Assembly (NCBI RefSeq): GCF_001447355.1
Contig: NZ_JXBW01000001.1
Location: 186,001 to 250,000, forward strand
Length of the DNA: 64,000 nucleotides
From: Alicyclobacillus tolerans
Lineage (GTDB): Bacteria; Bacillota; Bacilli; Alicyclobacillales; Alicyclobacillaceae
Direction of reading: 5' to 3'
The notes beneath the pieces were generated by a model. The model was not told the origin of the DNA, did no database searches, and saw only the letters and a program-made list of their open reading frames with translations. The translations under genes were made by a program, and so were the position numbers. The stretch's first letter is position 1, and each line of letters begins with the position of its first letter. Positions 27,716-35,466 of the stretch are shown in pieces.

Positions 27716-28327
27716 ATGCGAACCTTTCGTTTTTTGCAACTGACACTTGCGTCGGCGGCCCTTGCGTTCGCGTTCGAGCAAGCGCCGGTGGTAAGTGCCC
27801 AGACGATTTATAACACGCCGTATCCTTCGGTCATACGGGTTGCCATCCGCGCCAATAACAACCCGACCAGCCCCATTCTGTACGTGCAGACTGTCGGCTT
27901 TGAAGAGTACTGCGAAGACGTGTTGCCAAACGAGTGGATGCCCAGTTGGAACGCCGAGGCTCTTAAGGCTGGGGCAATTGCGGTGAAGATGTTCGCATGG
28001 TACTGGACGCTCCACCCCACAACCGAAGGCGGATTTACATACGACGTGGACAACACCACAAACTTTCAGACCTTCAAATACCTAAGCGGCCAAGTCGCCA
28101 CGGATTTGGCGGTTCAAGAGACGTGGAACATGGTATTTGTGCCAAGCGACGGGTCTATTAAGCCGCTCGACTTCCGGGCTGGCACACCAGATGGCAGCAA
28201 CACGGGATACGTGGGAACCTTCATTATGTCACAATGGGGATCGCAATACTGGGCGCAAACCGCAAAGCTTCCTTTCACGACGATCCTCAGCCTCTTTTAC
28301 CCCGGGTATCAACTGCGATTTGTATAA
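27716..28327 (+). CDS. Secreted SpoIID/LytB-domain protein
   Basis: A 203-aa protein with a signal peptide (residues 1-28) and a SpoIID-type domain. The core motif, GFEEYCEDVLPNEWMPSWNA followed by EALKAGAIAVKMFAWYW, is at about residue 60-98. QWGSQYWAQ near the C-terminus is the family's closing segment. SpoIID relatives are lytic transglycosylases or peptidoglycan-remodelling proteins; the Glu in LPNE is the usual catalytic residue. It is paired with the upstream secreted protein. Its presence in an element that cuts a spore gene is suggestive, but a spore role is not shown. Confidence 0.82.
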   Translation: MRTFRFLQLTLASAALAFAFEQAPVVSAQTIYNTPYPSVIRVAIRANNNPTSPILYVQTVGFEEYCEDVLPNEWMPSWNAEALKAGAIAVKMFAWYWTLHPTTEGGFTYDVDNTTNFQTFKYLSGQVATDLAVQETWNMVFVPSDGSIKPLDFRAGTPDGSNTGYVGTFIMSQWGSQYWAQTAKLPFTTILSLFYPGYQLRFV

Positions 28328-28342
28328 CACCACTGTATCAGA

Positions 28343-28372
28343 GGGTCGAGCCCAAGTAGCTCGGCCCCTTTT
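28343..28372 (+). terminator. Terminator of the SpoIID operon
   Basis: GGGTCGAGC (28343-28351) pairs with GCTCGGCCC (28359-28367), one G-U pair, followed by TTTT. Confidence 0.75.
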
Positions 28373-28459
28373 GTGAAACATTCTCCTGCTTCCACTGCGA
28401 TCTTTCCCCCTTTGCTGCGTCTAATCAGATGTGAAGAGATTGCGAGGTGCCATGGTCTC

Positions 28460-28978
28460 ATGGAACGTTACCGATCGTCTGTCCGCGAAGAAGTCTCGAG
28501 ATTATACGAGCGCTATGCGGACGATGTCTATCGCTATGCGAGATTGACTCTGGGCACCGAAGACGATGCTTACGACGTGGTGCAGGAGACTTTTTTACGG
28601 GCTATTCGCGGTTGGCCAAGATTTCGCAGGGAAGCAAGTGAGCGTACATGGCTGCTACAAATCGCGCGCAATGTCATGTATGACAAGTTTCGTAGACGTC
28701 GCTCCGAACAAAGGGTGAAGCAGTTTGCACAAATCCATCAAACCCAGTGGCAAGATGCCATCGATCACTCCCTTGTGATCGAAAGCGCCATCGGGAAGCT
28801 GCGCGAATCTTACCGCCAAGTCGTCATTCTACGTCATGTTGAAGGCCTTAATGTAGAAGAAACCGCACAAGTACTGGGGTGGAGCGAGAACAAGGTGCGT
28901 TCGACTACGCATCGTGCACTTGCCAAACTGCGAGACCTGCTCACTGATGATGAGGAAACGGGGGTTTGGGACAGATGA
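28460..28978 (+). CDS. ECF-type RNA polymerase sigma factor
   Basis: A 172-aa sigma-70 family member with region 2 (LYERYADDVYRYARLTLGTE, then DVVQETFLRAIRGW, about residues 15-60) and region 4 (VEGLNVEETAQVLGWSENKV, about residues 130-160). There are no regions 1 or 3, as in extracytoplasmic-function sigma factors. The start is ATG 28460 (AGGTG upstream), though the frame opens earlier at 28373. Its stop overlaps the next start as ATGA, the usual coupling to an anti-sigma factor. Target promoters are unknown; no convincing autoregulated ECF promoter was found. Confidence 0.88.
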   Translation: MERYRSSVREEVSRLYERYADDVYRYARLTLGTEDDAYDVVQETFLRAIRGWPRFRREASERTWLLQIARNVMYDKFRRRRSEQRVKQFAQIHQTQWQDAIDHSLVIESAIGKLRESYRQVVILRHVEGLNVEETAQVLGWSENKVRSTTHRALAKLRDLLTDDEETGVWDR

Positions 28979-30084
28979 GCCATTGGCACAGCATCGAGAA
29001 GGAGCTCGAAAAAATGAAATCGGTTCGCATGTCAAAAGAACAGCGGGATGGCATCTGGCAGAATATCGTGGCCAATTTGGACAGCGTGCCAAAGCGCAAC
29101 ACGGTAAGCGCCCGCAGTGTATGGGCATCAGTGGGGGGGGTTACCGCTGCAATCGCGCTCGTCGTAGGTGGCTATGCTTCCGTGCACAAAGGATCACCCG
29201 GCCCACGTACGGCGGTTGAGGCGCCAGTCCAAGCCGGCTCGGCGAATGGTTCGCCCGCCATTCTGTATCAATTACACAACTATACAGCACAAGCCAATCG
29301 AGCGACAGTTCCCTTTTACGAAGACGGTCACATTGTCCAGGAACGAATGCCGATACAGAAAAGTTTGGCAATCGCCAAGGAACATAGTCCATGGCGAACC
29401 GATCCGGTCCTGTCTGCCCAAGCGTATACAGCCAATCTCTTACCTGCAGGTTTTGCTCATGCAGCTTGGAGCACCACGAACCATCACACGTTGACCACGA
29501 CCAAAAACGGCGTCATCGCGACATACCAATTGTTAAGTAGGAACGATGCTGGCTCTCCGCCAACAGCGAACGTGCAACTTTCCATCACAGGTGAAGGACA
29601 TGCATTGTACTATCAAATTCATCTTTTTGAATTACAACATAGGTACGTATGGGATATCGCGCAAATTGTCCGTACGCCGGCCCCACCGCTTCCGCTACCC
29701 GCAGGCATCAAATCGCTGTCAGTGACCACAGGCCTAGCGGGAATCGGGTACGTACCGAACCAGTTCGACAAAGTTGCACATCAGATAACAGCGTGGCTAG
29801 AGACGGCGACACGCACGTCGTATCAGCTACCGCCCGCGCCCGCTAACCTGATCTTCAACGTGAATGTCGCACCGGATACCCTGTATCTAACCGCATCCGA
29901 CGGCACACAGATTTCTATCACACCAGCCTATACGATCGTAAGACGAGACGAAAAGTATGAAGTGCTGACACAGCCCGACACCCTCGAATACAAGACGCCG
30001 ACAGAAGTGGCGTATCTACATTGTCCAGCTTTATACAAGTGGCTTGACGATCACGCCTGGAAAGCATCGTTTCACCTGTCGTGA
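28975..30084 (+). CDS. Putative membrane anti-sigma factor
   Basis: A 369-aa protein with a 45-residue cytoplasmic N-terminus, one membrane segment (VWASVGGVTAAIALVVGGYA, about residue 44-63) and a large extracellular domain of about 300 residues. Translational coupling (ATGA) to the sigma gene and the topology point to a regulator that sequesters that sigma factor. It lacks the HxxxCxxC zinc motif of ZAS-type anti-sigma factors. A run of eight G at 29133-29140 lies in the codons of the membrane segment, so replication slippage would truncate the protein before its outer domain. The sensed signal is unknown. Confidence 0.72.
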   Translation: MSHWHSIEKELEKMKSVRMSKEQRDGIWQNIVANLDSVPKRNTVSARSVWASVGGVTAAIALVVGGYASVHKGSPGPRTAVEAPVQAGSANGSPAILYQLHNYTAQANRATVPFYEDGHIVQERMPIQKSLAIAKEHSPWRTDPVLSAQAYTANLLPAGFAHAAWSTTNHHTLTTTKNGVIATYQLLSRNDAGSPPTANVQLSITGEGHALYYQIHLFELQHRYVWDIAQIVRTPAPPLPLPAGIKSLSVTTGLAGIGYVPNQFDKVAHQITAWLETATRTSYQLPPAPANLIFNVNVAPDTLYLTASDGTQISITPAYTIVRRDEKYEVLTQPDTLEYKTPTEVAYLHCPALYKWLDDHAWKASFHLS

Positions 30085-30234
30085 AACCCTGTTTGTGCGC
30101 CAGTGTTTATCTTCATTTCCTCCACATGGTTTCCGTGTTGCTTGCGCCATGTTGTCACATCAGCCAAGCAACACGAGCCTTGCGGGTTCCATCCTTCTGG
30201 CTTCTGTGCATGTTGAACAATATGCATCGATGAG

Positions 30235-30256
30235 TACAACCTTCACTACGGTTGTA
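30235..30256. terminator. Hairpin between the anti-sigma and arsB genes
   Basis: TACAACC (30235-30241) pairs with GGTTGTA (30250-30256) between convergent genes. There is no clear T-run. The rest of 30085-30286 shows nothing else I can support. Confidence 0.45.
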
Positions 30257-30286
30257 ATCAGTACACTGTGACAAGGTCCCCAAACT

Positions 30287-31591
30287 TTAATGCACGGCTA
30301 GCAGCCAAACATACAAACCAGAGAGTGTGATAAACAGTGTTGGAAGCGTGAGCACAATACCTGTTTTGAAGTATTGACCCCAACCGATGCGCACCCCTTT
30401 TTGCGCCAAGACGTGTAACCAAAGTAATGTGGCAAGTGAGCCAATGGGTGTGATTTTGGGTCCTAAATCACACCCAATAACATTGGCGTAGACCATCGCT
30501 TCACGCATAAGACCCGTTGCGGCGGCGGAGTGAATCGCAAGTGCACCCACCATCACGGTCGGTAAATTGTTCATAATGCTCGACAGGATGGCTGCAACAA
30601 AACCTGTGAACAGCGTCCCGGCGTAAAGCCCACCGTGCATCGACCACTGCATGAGACTGCCGAGCAATGTGGTCAGTCCCGCGTTGCGAAGTCCGTATAC
30701 GACGACATACATACCTATCGAAAACACAACGATGGACCAAGGTGCACTGCGAATCGTCGACCACGGTGCGACGGTCTTGGTTCTCGCTCCGGCGATGAGA
30801 AACACCAGCGCAACCGCCAAGGTAACGAAGCTGACAGGGATATGAAACAACTCAGTCAGAACGTAACCGACAAGCAAGACAGCGAGGATGATCCAGGAAG
30901 CCAAAAACATACCTTTGTGTCGAATGGCACTTGCCGCCTCTGGCAAATCACTTGGGCGATAGGCATTGGGAATGTCCTTACGAAAGAAGAGATATAACAT
31001 CAAGAAGCTGGCGACAAACGCAAACAAGTCAGGGACAATCATGTGTAAGGCATAGCTGATAAAACCGACGCCAAAGTAATCGGCGGACACGATGTTGACA
31101 AGGTTACTCACGATGAACGGCAGTGACGTGGTATCGGCAATAAATCCACTTGCCAGTACAAACGGTAGCATCTTCCTCACGTCAAATTTCAACAGCTTCA
31201 CTTTTTCTAGTACGATGGGTGTCAAAATGAGCGCAGCTCCATCATTGGCGAAGAAGGCTGAGACGATGGCCCCGAGTGTAATGACATACAAAAAAACTTT
31301 TCTCCCGTCCCCTTTGGCGACATGTGCCATTTTGAGCGCGGCCCACTCGAAAAAACCGATTTTGTCTAAGATTATCGAGTTCATGATGATGCCTACGAAT
31401 GCCAAGGTCGCATCCCAAACAATTTTCGTCACCGACCATACATCTGCGACATGCACAACATGAAGCAGCAGTGCGAGCACCGCACCGCCTATGGCGCTCC
31501 ATCCGATGGACAACCCCTTGGGTTGCCATATGACAAACACCAACGTCAAAACAAACACCGCCAGTGCGAACCATGCCGCAGGCGCTATCAT
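30287..31591 (-). CDS. arsB: ArsB-type arsenite efflux pump
   Basis: A 434-aa, roughly 12-helix transporter of the ArsB/NhaD ion-transporter superfamily that expels arsenite or antimonite. Family segments: GIIMNSIILDKIGFFEWAAL (about residue 67-86), SAFFANDGAALILTPIVLEK, SLPFIVSNLVNIVSADYFGV and CDLGPKITPIGSLATLLWLH near residue 380-400. The ATG overlaps the last codon of a broken arsR as ATGA. arsC is not present next to it. It is cargo of the intervening element, as ars genes are in the B. subtilis skin element. Confidence 0.93.
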   Translation of the reverse strand: MIAPAAWFALAVFVLTLVFVIWQPKGLSIGWSAIGGAVLALLLHVVHVADVWSVTKIVWDATLAFVGIIMNSIILDKIGFFEWAALKMAHVAKGDGRKVFLYVITLGAIVSAFFANDGAALILTPIVLEKVKLLKFDVRKMLPFVLASGFIADTTSLPFIVSNLVNIVSADYFGVGFISYALHMIVPDLFAFVASFLMLYLFFRKDIPNAYRPSDLPEAASAIRHKGMFLASWIILAVLLVGYVLTELFHIPVSFVTLAVALVFLIAGARTKTVAPWSTIRSAPWSIVVFSIGMYVVVYGLRNAGLTTLLGSLMQWSMHGGLYAGTLFTGFVAAILSSIMNNLPTVMVGALAIHSAAATGLMREAMVYANVIGCDLGPKITPIGSLATLLWLHVLAQKGVRIGWGQYFKTGIVLTLPTLFITLSGLYVWLLAVH

Positions 31592-31923
31592 GTGGCCACA
31601 CCCTCACACTCGATTTGCAAATCTTCTCTATGTACCAATTTGTTCTCGTCCCTCAGATTCATCAACTCGTTCAGTGATATACCCACTTCCTGAAGGCGAA
31701 TCGTGTTTCATGCATAGAAAACCCACATACCTTTTCGAGTTTCCTTCACCAGCCCCACGGCCTTCAGTCGGCTCATATGTTTTGACACAGCCGGCTGCTA
31801 GATGCCAAACAGTGGAACCAATTCACATACACACCAGTCGCGGATGTTTAACAGGGCAATAATTCGAAGACGCGTGGGATCCGCCAAGGCCTTCAACGTG
31901 CTCGCGAGTTTTTCCAAATCCAA
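31588..31923 (-). pseudogene. arsR: arsR pseudogene with two in-frame stops
   Basis: Read straight through, this frame of about 111 residues is a complete ArsR repressor. It runs from a TTG at 31923 with GAGGTG 7 nt upstream to a TGA that overlaps arsB. The sequence LKALADPTRLRIIALL and the metal-site motif WCVCEL are intact. Two stops break it: TAG (31798-31800) within the recognition-helix region, FGI then QPAVSKHMSRLK, and TGA (31708-31710) after GMWVFYA. No base is gained or lost. Point mutation of sense codons is the likeliest cause, leaving arsB without its own repressor. Confidence 0.85.
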
Positions 31924-31944
31924 TTCCGATCACCTCAACACATC

Positions 31945-31960
31945 ATAACCACATCGTTAT
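31945..31960 (-). promoter_or_regulatory. arsRB promoter and ArsR-type operator
   Basis: ATAAC (31945-31949) and GTTAT (31956-31960) form an inverted repeat with a 6-nt spacer, a typical ArsR operator layout. It overlaps a minus-strand promoter, TTGATC, 18 nt, TATGAT, upstream of the broken arsR. Confidence 0.5.
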
Positions 31961-32020
31961 CAATCGATCAAACGACGCACGTCCGTTACCCCTTCGGTCA
32001 GTACCGTACACGCATGCAGT

Positions 32021-32926
32021 CTAAACATGTAGCATCTTGTTGGCCATCGGCGGTCCGCCGACCCATCCCCACTCATACGTCATCAGCATGACAAAGTCGA
32101 CTTCCTGCCCCAACGTCCGATAATCGAACGCACCCATCCAAGGCTGATTCGGGTTGTCGGCCGTCTTTGGTCCCATCGCAATGGATATGCTTAGGTTCCG
32201 ACTGCGCAAAGATTTGCCCAACTCGCGAATAAACTCATTGTACAGTGGCCGGTCCGATGGACCCATATGTTCGAAGTCGACGTTCACACCCGCATATCCT
32301 TTGCTTGTGCAGATCGATAAAGCTTGGTCGATCACGGTCTGACGTAAGGAGCGGTTGGCCAGGATGGAATGTGCTAGTTGCGTGTTGAAGTTGTTGCCAT
32401 CGAAGTTCGTGATCGTGACAAGTGGGCGAATGTTGTATCGTTTTGCCGAGGCGAGCACGATGTCGTCCTTTGGAGCTTCAAAATGGCCATCAGCGCGAAC
32501 CTGATAAGAGAATGTACAAACATAGGTCAGGTCTGAGACATCGCCTAAGATTTCCTCGTCGCTCTGCTCGCCAGTCGGCACGATGTACCCGTTTACTCCA
32601 ATCGTTTTTCGCGTCGTGCGCCGCACAGGCAGATATATTTGCGACCCTACCGAAAGTGCGGACCCACTCACATAGCCGGTCCAACTCGCGAAGACCGCAG
32701 GCGAAATACCGAAACGCTGCGCAATAGATTCCGGTGTATCACCTGATTGAATGGTGTAAGCTTGAACAGCAAGCGGATCTCCCTTCGGAATCAACAGAGC
32801 TAGACCCGGTACGATTTCGGTGCGCGAAGGCAGTTCGTTGTAACGCAAGATGTCGCGCACCGATACACCATAGGTGGCGGCAATCTGCCTGAGCGTCTCT
32901 CCAGAACGGACGCGATGAATTCGCAT
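32021..32926 (-). CDS. sleL: N-terminal segment of interrupted SleL/YaaH-type cortex-lytic enzyme
   Basis: Two LysM peptidoglycan-binding domains (residues 2-47, HRVRSGETLRQIAATYGVSV; and 52-99, YTIQSGDTPESIAQRFGISP) precede a GH18 barrel (from about 108). The catalytic acid is in GVNVDFEHMGPSDRPLYNEF (about residue 227-246). The barrel stops abruptly after MTYEWGWVGGPPMA, where five foreign codons and a stop follow. The remaining barrel is encoded at 22987-23390. The ATG at 32926 follows GGGAGG by 7 nt. SleL enzymes cut cortex fragments during germination and are made in the mother cell. The split form should be inactive. Confidence 0.9.
   Translation of the reverse strand: MRIHRVRSGETLRQIAATYGVSVRDILRYNELPSRTEIVPGLALLIPKGDPLAVQAYTIQSGDTPESIAQRFGISPAVFASWTGYVSGSALSVGSQIYLPVRRTTRKTIGVNGYIVPTGEQSDEEILGDVSDLTYVCTFSYQVRADGHFEAPKDDIVLASAKRYNIRPLVTITNFDGNNFNTQLAHSILANRSLRQTVIDQALSICTSKGYAGVNVDFEHMGPSDRPLYNEFIRELGKSLRSRNLSISIAMGPKTADNPNQPWMGAFDYRTLGQEVDFVMLMTYEWGWVGGPPMANKMLHV
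32041..32058. repeat. Right attachment core of the intervening element
   Basis: TGGCCATCGGCGGTCCGC, the partner of 23391-23408. On the gene side CGGCGG-A-CCGCCG forms a perfect dyad. Crossover anywhere in the core restores the sleL frame. Confidence 0.8.
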
Positions 32927-33006
32927 GGTATAGCCTCCCTGATGCAAAACAGTCACTCCAGCCTATGCTGGGGGCTGGCTTCATGCGCATCTGGGGTGGC
33001 TAAACT

Positions 33007-34476
33007 TTACGCAGAAGTGGTTGAAGCGTTCTTCACAAAAATATCGGCATTGCCATCAGAGTAAACCAACGTCCAATTCGGGTTATTCGAAAGATAAACA
33101 GTCAAAGCATAGCCTGGAGGCAACAAAGCCGACTGAAAATTGTACTTGGCAAGCAATTGTGGAGCGTCCCACGCTAAATTTTGCAAATCCATATAGTCTG
33201 CAAATACGCTGCTACGCAAAAAGATATCAGTGCGCCCGTCAACGAATGTCGGGACGCCGCGATATATTAAATATCCCCCATAGTCGTACGCGTTTAACAA
33301 CGGTCTTGGAATGTGGTGTTGAATGAGGTAGTTGACGGCCGCAACAGGATAAGCCCCAGGATCCATATGCGATGCCACCGTCCCTTTCACGGAAGGCATT
33401 TTCAATCCGAATTCGGCTACTTCAGCTAACAGCGCAATGAAACAAACGTAGCGGAAAAATCTCGACGGCGCAGTGAGCACCCGCGCCCAATCGTATGTGG
33501 CAAACCCAATCAAAGGTGCTCCCGCAATCGCCAGATAGGGCATGAAACGTTGGTAGACAAGTGTGAGTGCAAAACATCCACCAAAGTAGAGGATGTACTT
33601 TAGCGGAATCTCCCGACGACGGGCAATGACGATCACAAGCACACCTGCAAGAAACGGAATGACGCCATATTTGTAATACGAGCTATGAAAGTTTGGCGAA
33701 TGCCATTCGTTAATCGAACTGGTCATCAGGGTGTTATTTGACAACAGGGCATAGGTAAATTCGTGATAACCATTGGGATTGAGCAATCCAAAACCGACGG
33801 ATACTACTGCCGTGACAAGTAACCACAGACGGGTTCTGTTCGACAACTCATGCCTCTCTAAGCGACCAATGGTCGGCACAAATGAAACGACCACTTCAAA
33901 TATCAACATCAGGATACCAATCGAGACCGACGCATGAGCGTTGGCCCAAATCAGAATCAACAAGGGAACGAGCACGAGAAACCAAACGCGGCCGGATCGG
34001 ACGCGCTCTAGAATAAGCAAAAACACAGCAAACATCGTGTAGGATACGAGTTGCGGACGTACCACCCAGAAGGCAATGCCAGCTGCCACCGCGATGATGG
34101 CGGCGATCGCAGCGAAGACGCGGTTGCCTTGTGACAACGTTGAGACCAGACGATAAACGACCAACACGGTGACCGTGTGCAAAAACACGACCAGTCCCCA
34201 CACACCGGCAAATCCCAGGTGATTGGCAAGCCACGCAAGCACAACCTCAAACAGCCATTCTTGCGTCACCCAGGGTTGTCCATGCATGGACCACGAAAAC
34301 GGATCCGTCGTCGGAATCTTGTGATGCGTTAAGATATAATCGCCTGTGGCGAGGTGCCAAGGCGTGTCTGGATCTGACAGCGGAAGGGCCGCGTGTACGG
34401 CAAAGTACAGAAGCCATCCGAGTAATATGACGTATTCTAGCCGAGCCCACGGCCTTGGTCGCTTCACTTCGATCAC
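33007..34476 (-). CDS. Polytopic membrane protein of unknown function
   Basis: A 489-aa protein with about ten to twelve hydrophobic helices and a soluble C-terminal region of about 120 residues. The N-terminal loop, SDPDTPWHLATGDYIL followed by TTDPFSWSMHGQPWVTQEWL, is acidic and aromatic, as in GT-C glycosyltransferases of the membrane (PMT-like). No signature allows a firm call. The C-terminal part reads NAYDYGGYLIYRGVPTFVDG. It starts at GTG 34476 after GAGGTGAGG, 11 bp from the upstream membrane gene, so the two are probably co-transcribed. A role in envelope polysaccharide or glycoprotein assembly is only a guess. Confidence 0.7.
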   Translation of the reverse strand: MIEVKRPRPWARLEYVILLGWLLYFAVHAALPLSDPDTPWHLATGDYILTHHKIPTTDPFSWSMHGQPWVTQEWLFEVVLAWLANHLGFAGVWGLVVFLHTVTVLVVYRLVSTLSQGNRVFAAIAAIIAVAAGIAFWVVRPQLVSYTMFAVFLLILERVRSGRVWFLVLVPLLILIWANAHASVSIGILMLIFEVVVSFVPTIGRLERHELSNRTRLWLLVTAVVSVGFGLLNPNGYHEFTYALLSNNTLMTSSINEWHSPNFHSSYYKYGVIPFLAGVLVIVIARRREIPLKYILYFGGCFALTLVYQRFMPYLAIAGAPLIGFATYDWARVLTAPSRFFRYVCFIALLAEVAEFGLKMPSVKGTVASHMDPGAYPVAAVNYLIQHHIPRPLLNAYDYGGYLIYRGVPTFVDGRTDIFLRSSVFADYMDLQNLAWDAPQLLAKYNFQSALLPPGYALTVYLSNNPNWTLVYSDGNADIFVKNASTTSA

Positions 34477-34487
34477 GCTGCCTCACC

Positions 34488-35360
34488 TCATATGTGCTTG
34501 CGCGTTCGCATGTCGAGATACATGACGGAAATCGCTACATAGACAAACGGCGTTGTCAACAAGGAAACGAGCAGCGATACGAGCAAGGCTCCCCCGCTCG
34601 AAGGAAACAATAGGTCGCCAAAGAGCGTCAAAACGCCTTGGGCGATGGAACAAATCACAAACAGCAGGACAAAAAAGCCAAGCAAACGCCACAAGTCCCC
34701 GCGGGCAATTCTAAAACAGCGGCGAATCGCTCGAAAGAAGCCGACGCCCTCCTCCGCCACCACGACGGGCAAAAACAAGGCGTGTAAGAAAAACCACAGG
34801 CTGGCGATCATATACGCCAGACTACCTAATACGGTTACCACATACGCCAGTGCCTCGGAAATACCTGCAACGACAGAAGCCAAGAGACTGACGGCGAACG
34901 TCCAGATGCCGCTACCGACGACATATAGGATGATTGTCATGACAATCGTCAGGATGACGAGCGGCAATCTGCGAAAGGCATCGTTACCTGCATCCGCCGT
35001 CGGCACATCGACACCTCGTGCAATCATGCCAACGACGACACGGCTCACCATCGCAAGCATGAGCGGGAAGACAAGGAGCACGTAGACAAGCGTCAACAAT
35101 GGGATCCACGTCGCATACGCCGCCGGGATGGCATGAAGCATTTGCCCAATGGTGCGAGCGGACTGCAGGCGCGACACCCAATTCGATGAGTCTGTCATAC
35201 TCGCACTGCTCAAAAAGCGAAGTTGCACATAGGCGTTTAAGATTTGGAATGGTAGTAAGATAAGCGCAGAAGCCGCCATCATCGTGCGAAACCGGCGGCG
35301 ATAGACCGCGAGCGACACCTGGAACACATCGCGGAGTGTAAACGATGTATGAGAAGGCAA
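34488..35360 (-). CDS. Membrane protein of unknown function
   Basis: A 290-aa protein with about six hydrophobic segments, starting SHTSFTLRDVFQVSLAVYRR and FRTMMAASALILLPFQILNA. The arrangement (a short cytosolic start with FxxxxxVYRRRF, then glycine- and alanine-rich helices) resembles the membrane domain found with glycerophosphodiester phosphodiesterases and related uncharacterised proteins. TTG 35360 lies 6 nt after AGGAGG and is the best start; the frame stays open to 35402. It sits between an ABC exporter and another unknown membrane protein on the same strand. Confidence 0.65.
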   Translation of the reverse strand: MPSHTSFTLRDVFQVSLAVYRRRFRTMMAASALILLPFQILNAYVQLRFLSSASMTDSSNWVSRLQSARTIGQMLHAIPAAYATWIPLLTLVYVLLVFPLMLAMVSRVVVGMIARGVDVPTADAGNDAFRRLPLVILTIVMTIILYVVGSGIWTFAVSLLASVVAGISEALAYVVTVLGSLAYMIASLWFFLHALFLPVVVAEEGVGFFRAIRRCFRIARGDLWRLLGFFVLLFVICSIAQGVLTLFGDLLFPSSGGALLVSLLVSLLTTPFVYVAISVMYLDMRTRKHI

Positions 35361-35466
35361 ACCGATTCCTCCTGCGAGGTTGTGGAATCGCAACCGGCGC
35401 AAACCCTGGAAGCGTCCCTATCATCATAGCACACCAAGGGAAGCCCGCGCGCCAACGAAACCATGA

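Larger units (their letters stand above)
23391..32058. mobile_element. Skin-like intervening element splitting sleL
   Basis: About 8,650 bp bounded by the two 18-bp cores. It carries a large serine recombinase 53 bp inside the left end. Cargo follows: a 38-aa membrane peptide, an amino-acid permease, a secreted/SpoIID pair, an ECF sigma and anti-sigma pair, arsB and a broken arsR. There are no phage structural genes. The layout matches the B. subtilis skin element: recombinase at one edge, a spore gene cut in frame-compatible halves, and ars genes as cargo. The target here is a cortex-lytic enzyme gene instead of sigK. Excision in the mother cell is inferred, not shown. Confidence 0.85.

Noticed and set aside
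28371-28410. Autoregulated ECF promoter before the sigma gene
   Set aside because: TGAAAC is present at 28374, but the -10 (CGAT) and the 18-nt spacing do not fit.
30085-30286. Small gene between the anti-sigma and arsB genes
   Set aside because: No frame shows a ribosome site with sensible coding sequence; only a hairpin was found.
23391-32058. Prophage origin of the intervening element
   Set aside because: No capsid, tail, terminase, lysis or replication genes are present. A small integrative element or a heavily reduced remnant fits better.
32927-33006. Sigma-E or sigma-K promoter for sleL
   Set aside because: A CATAGGCTG stretch is near consensus, but no matching -35 lies at the right distance.
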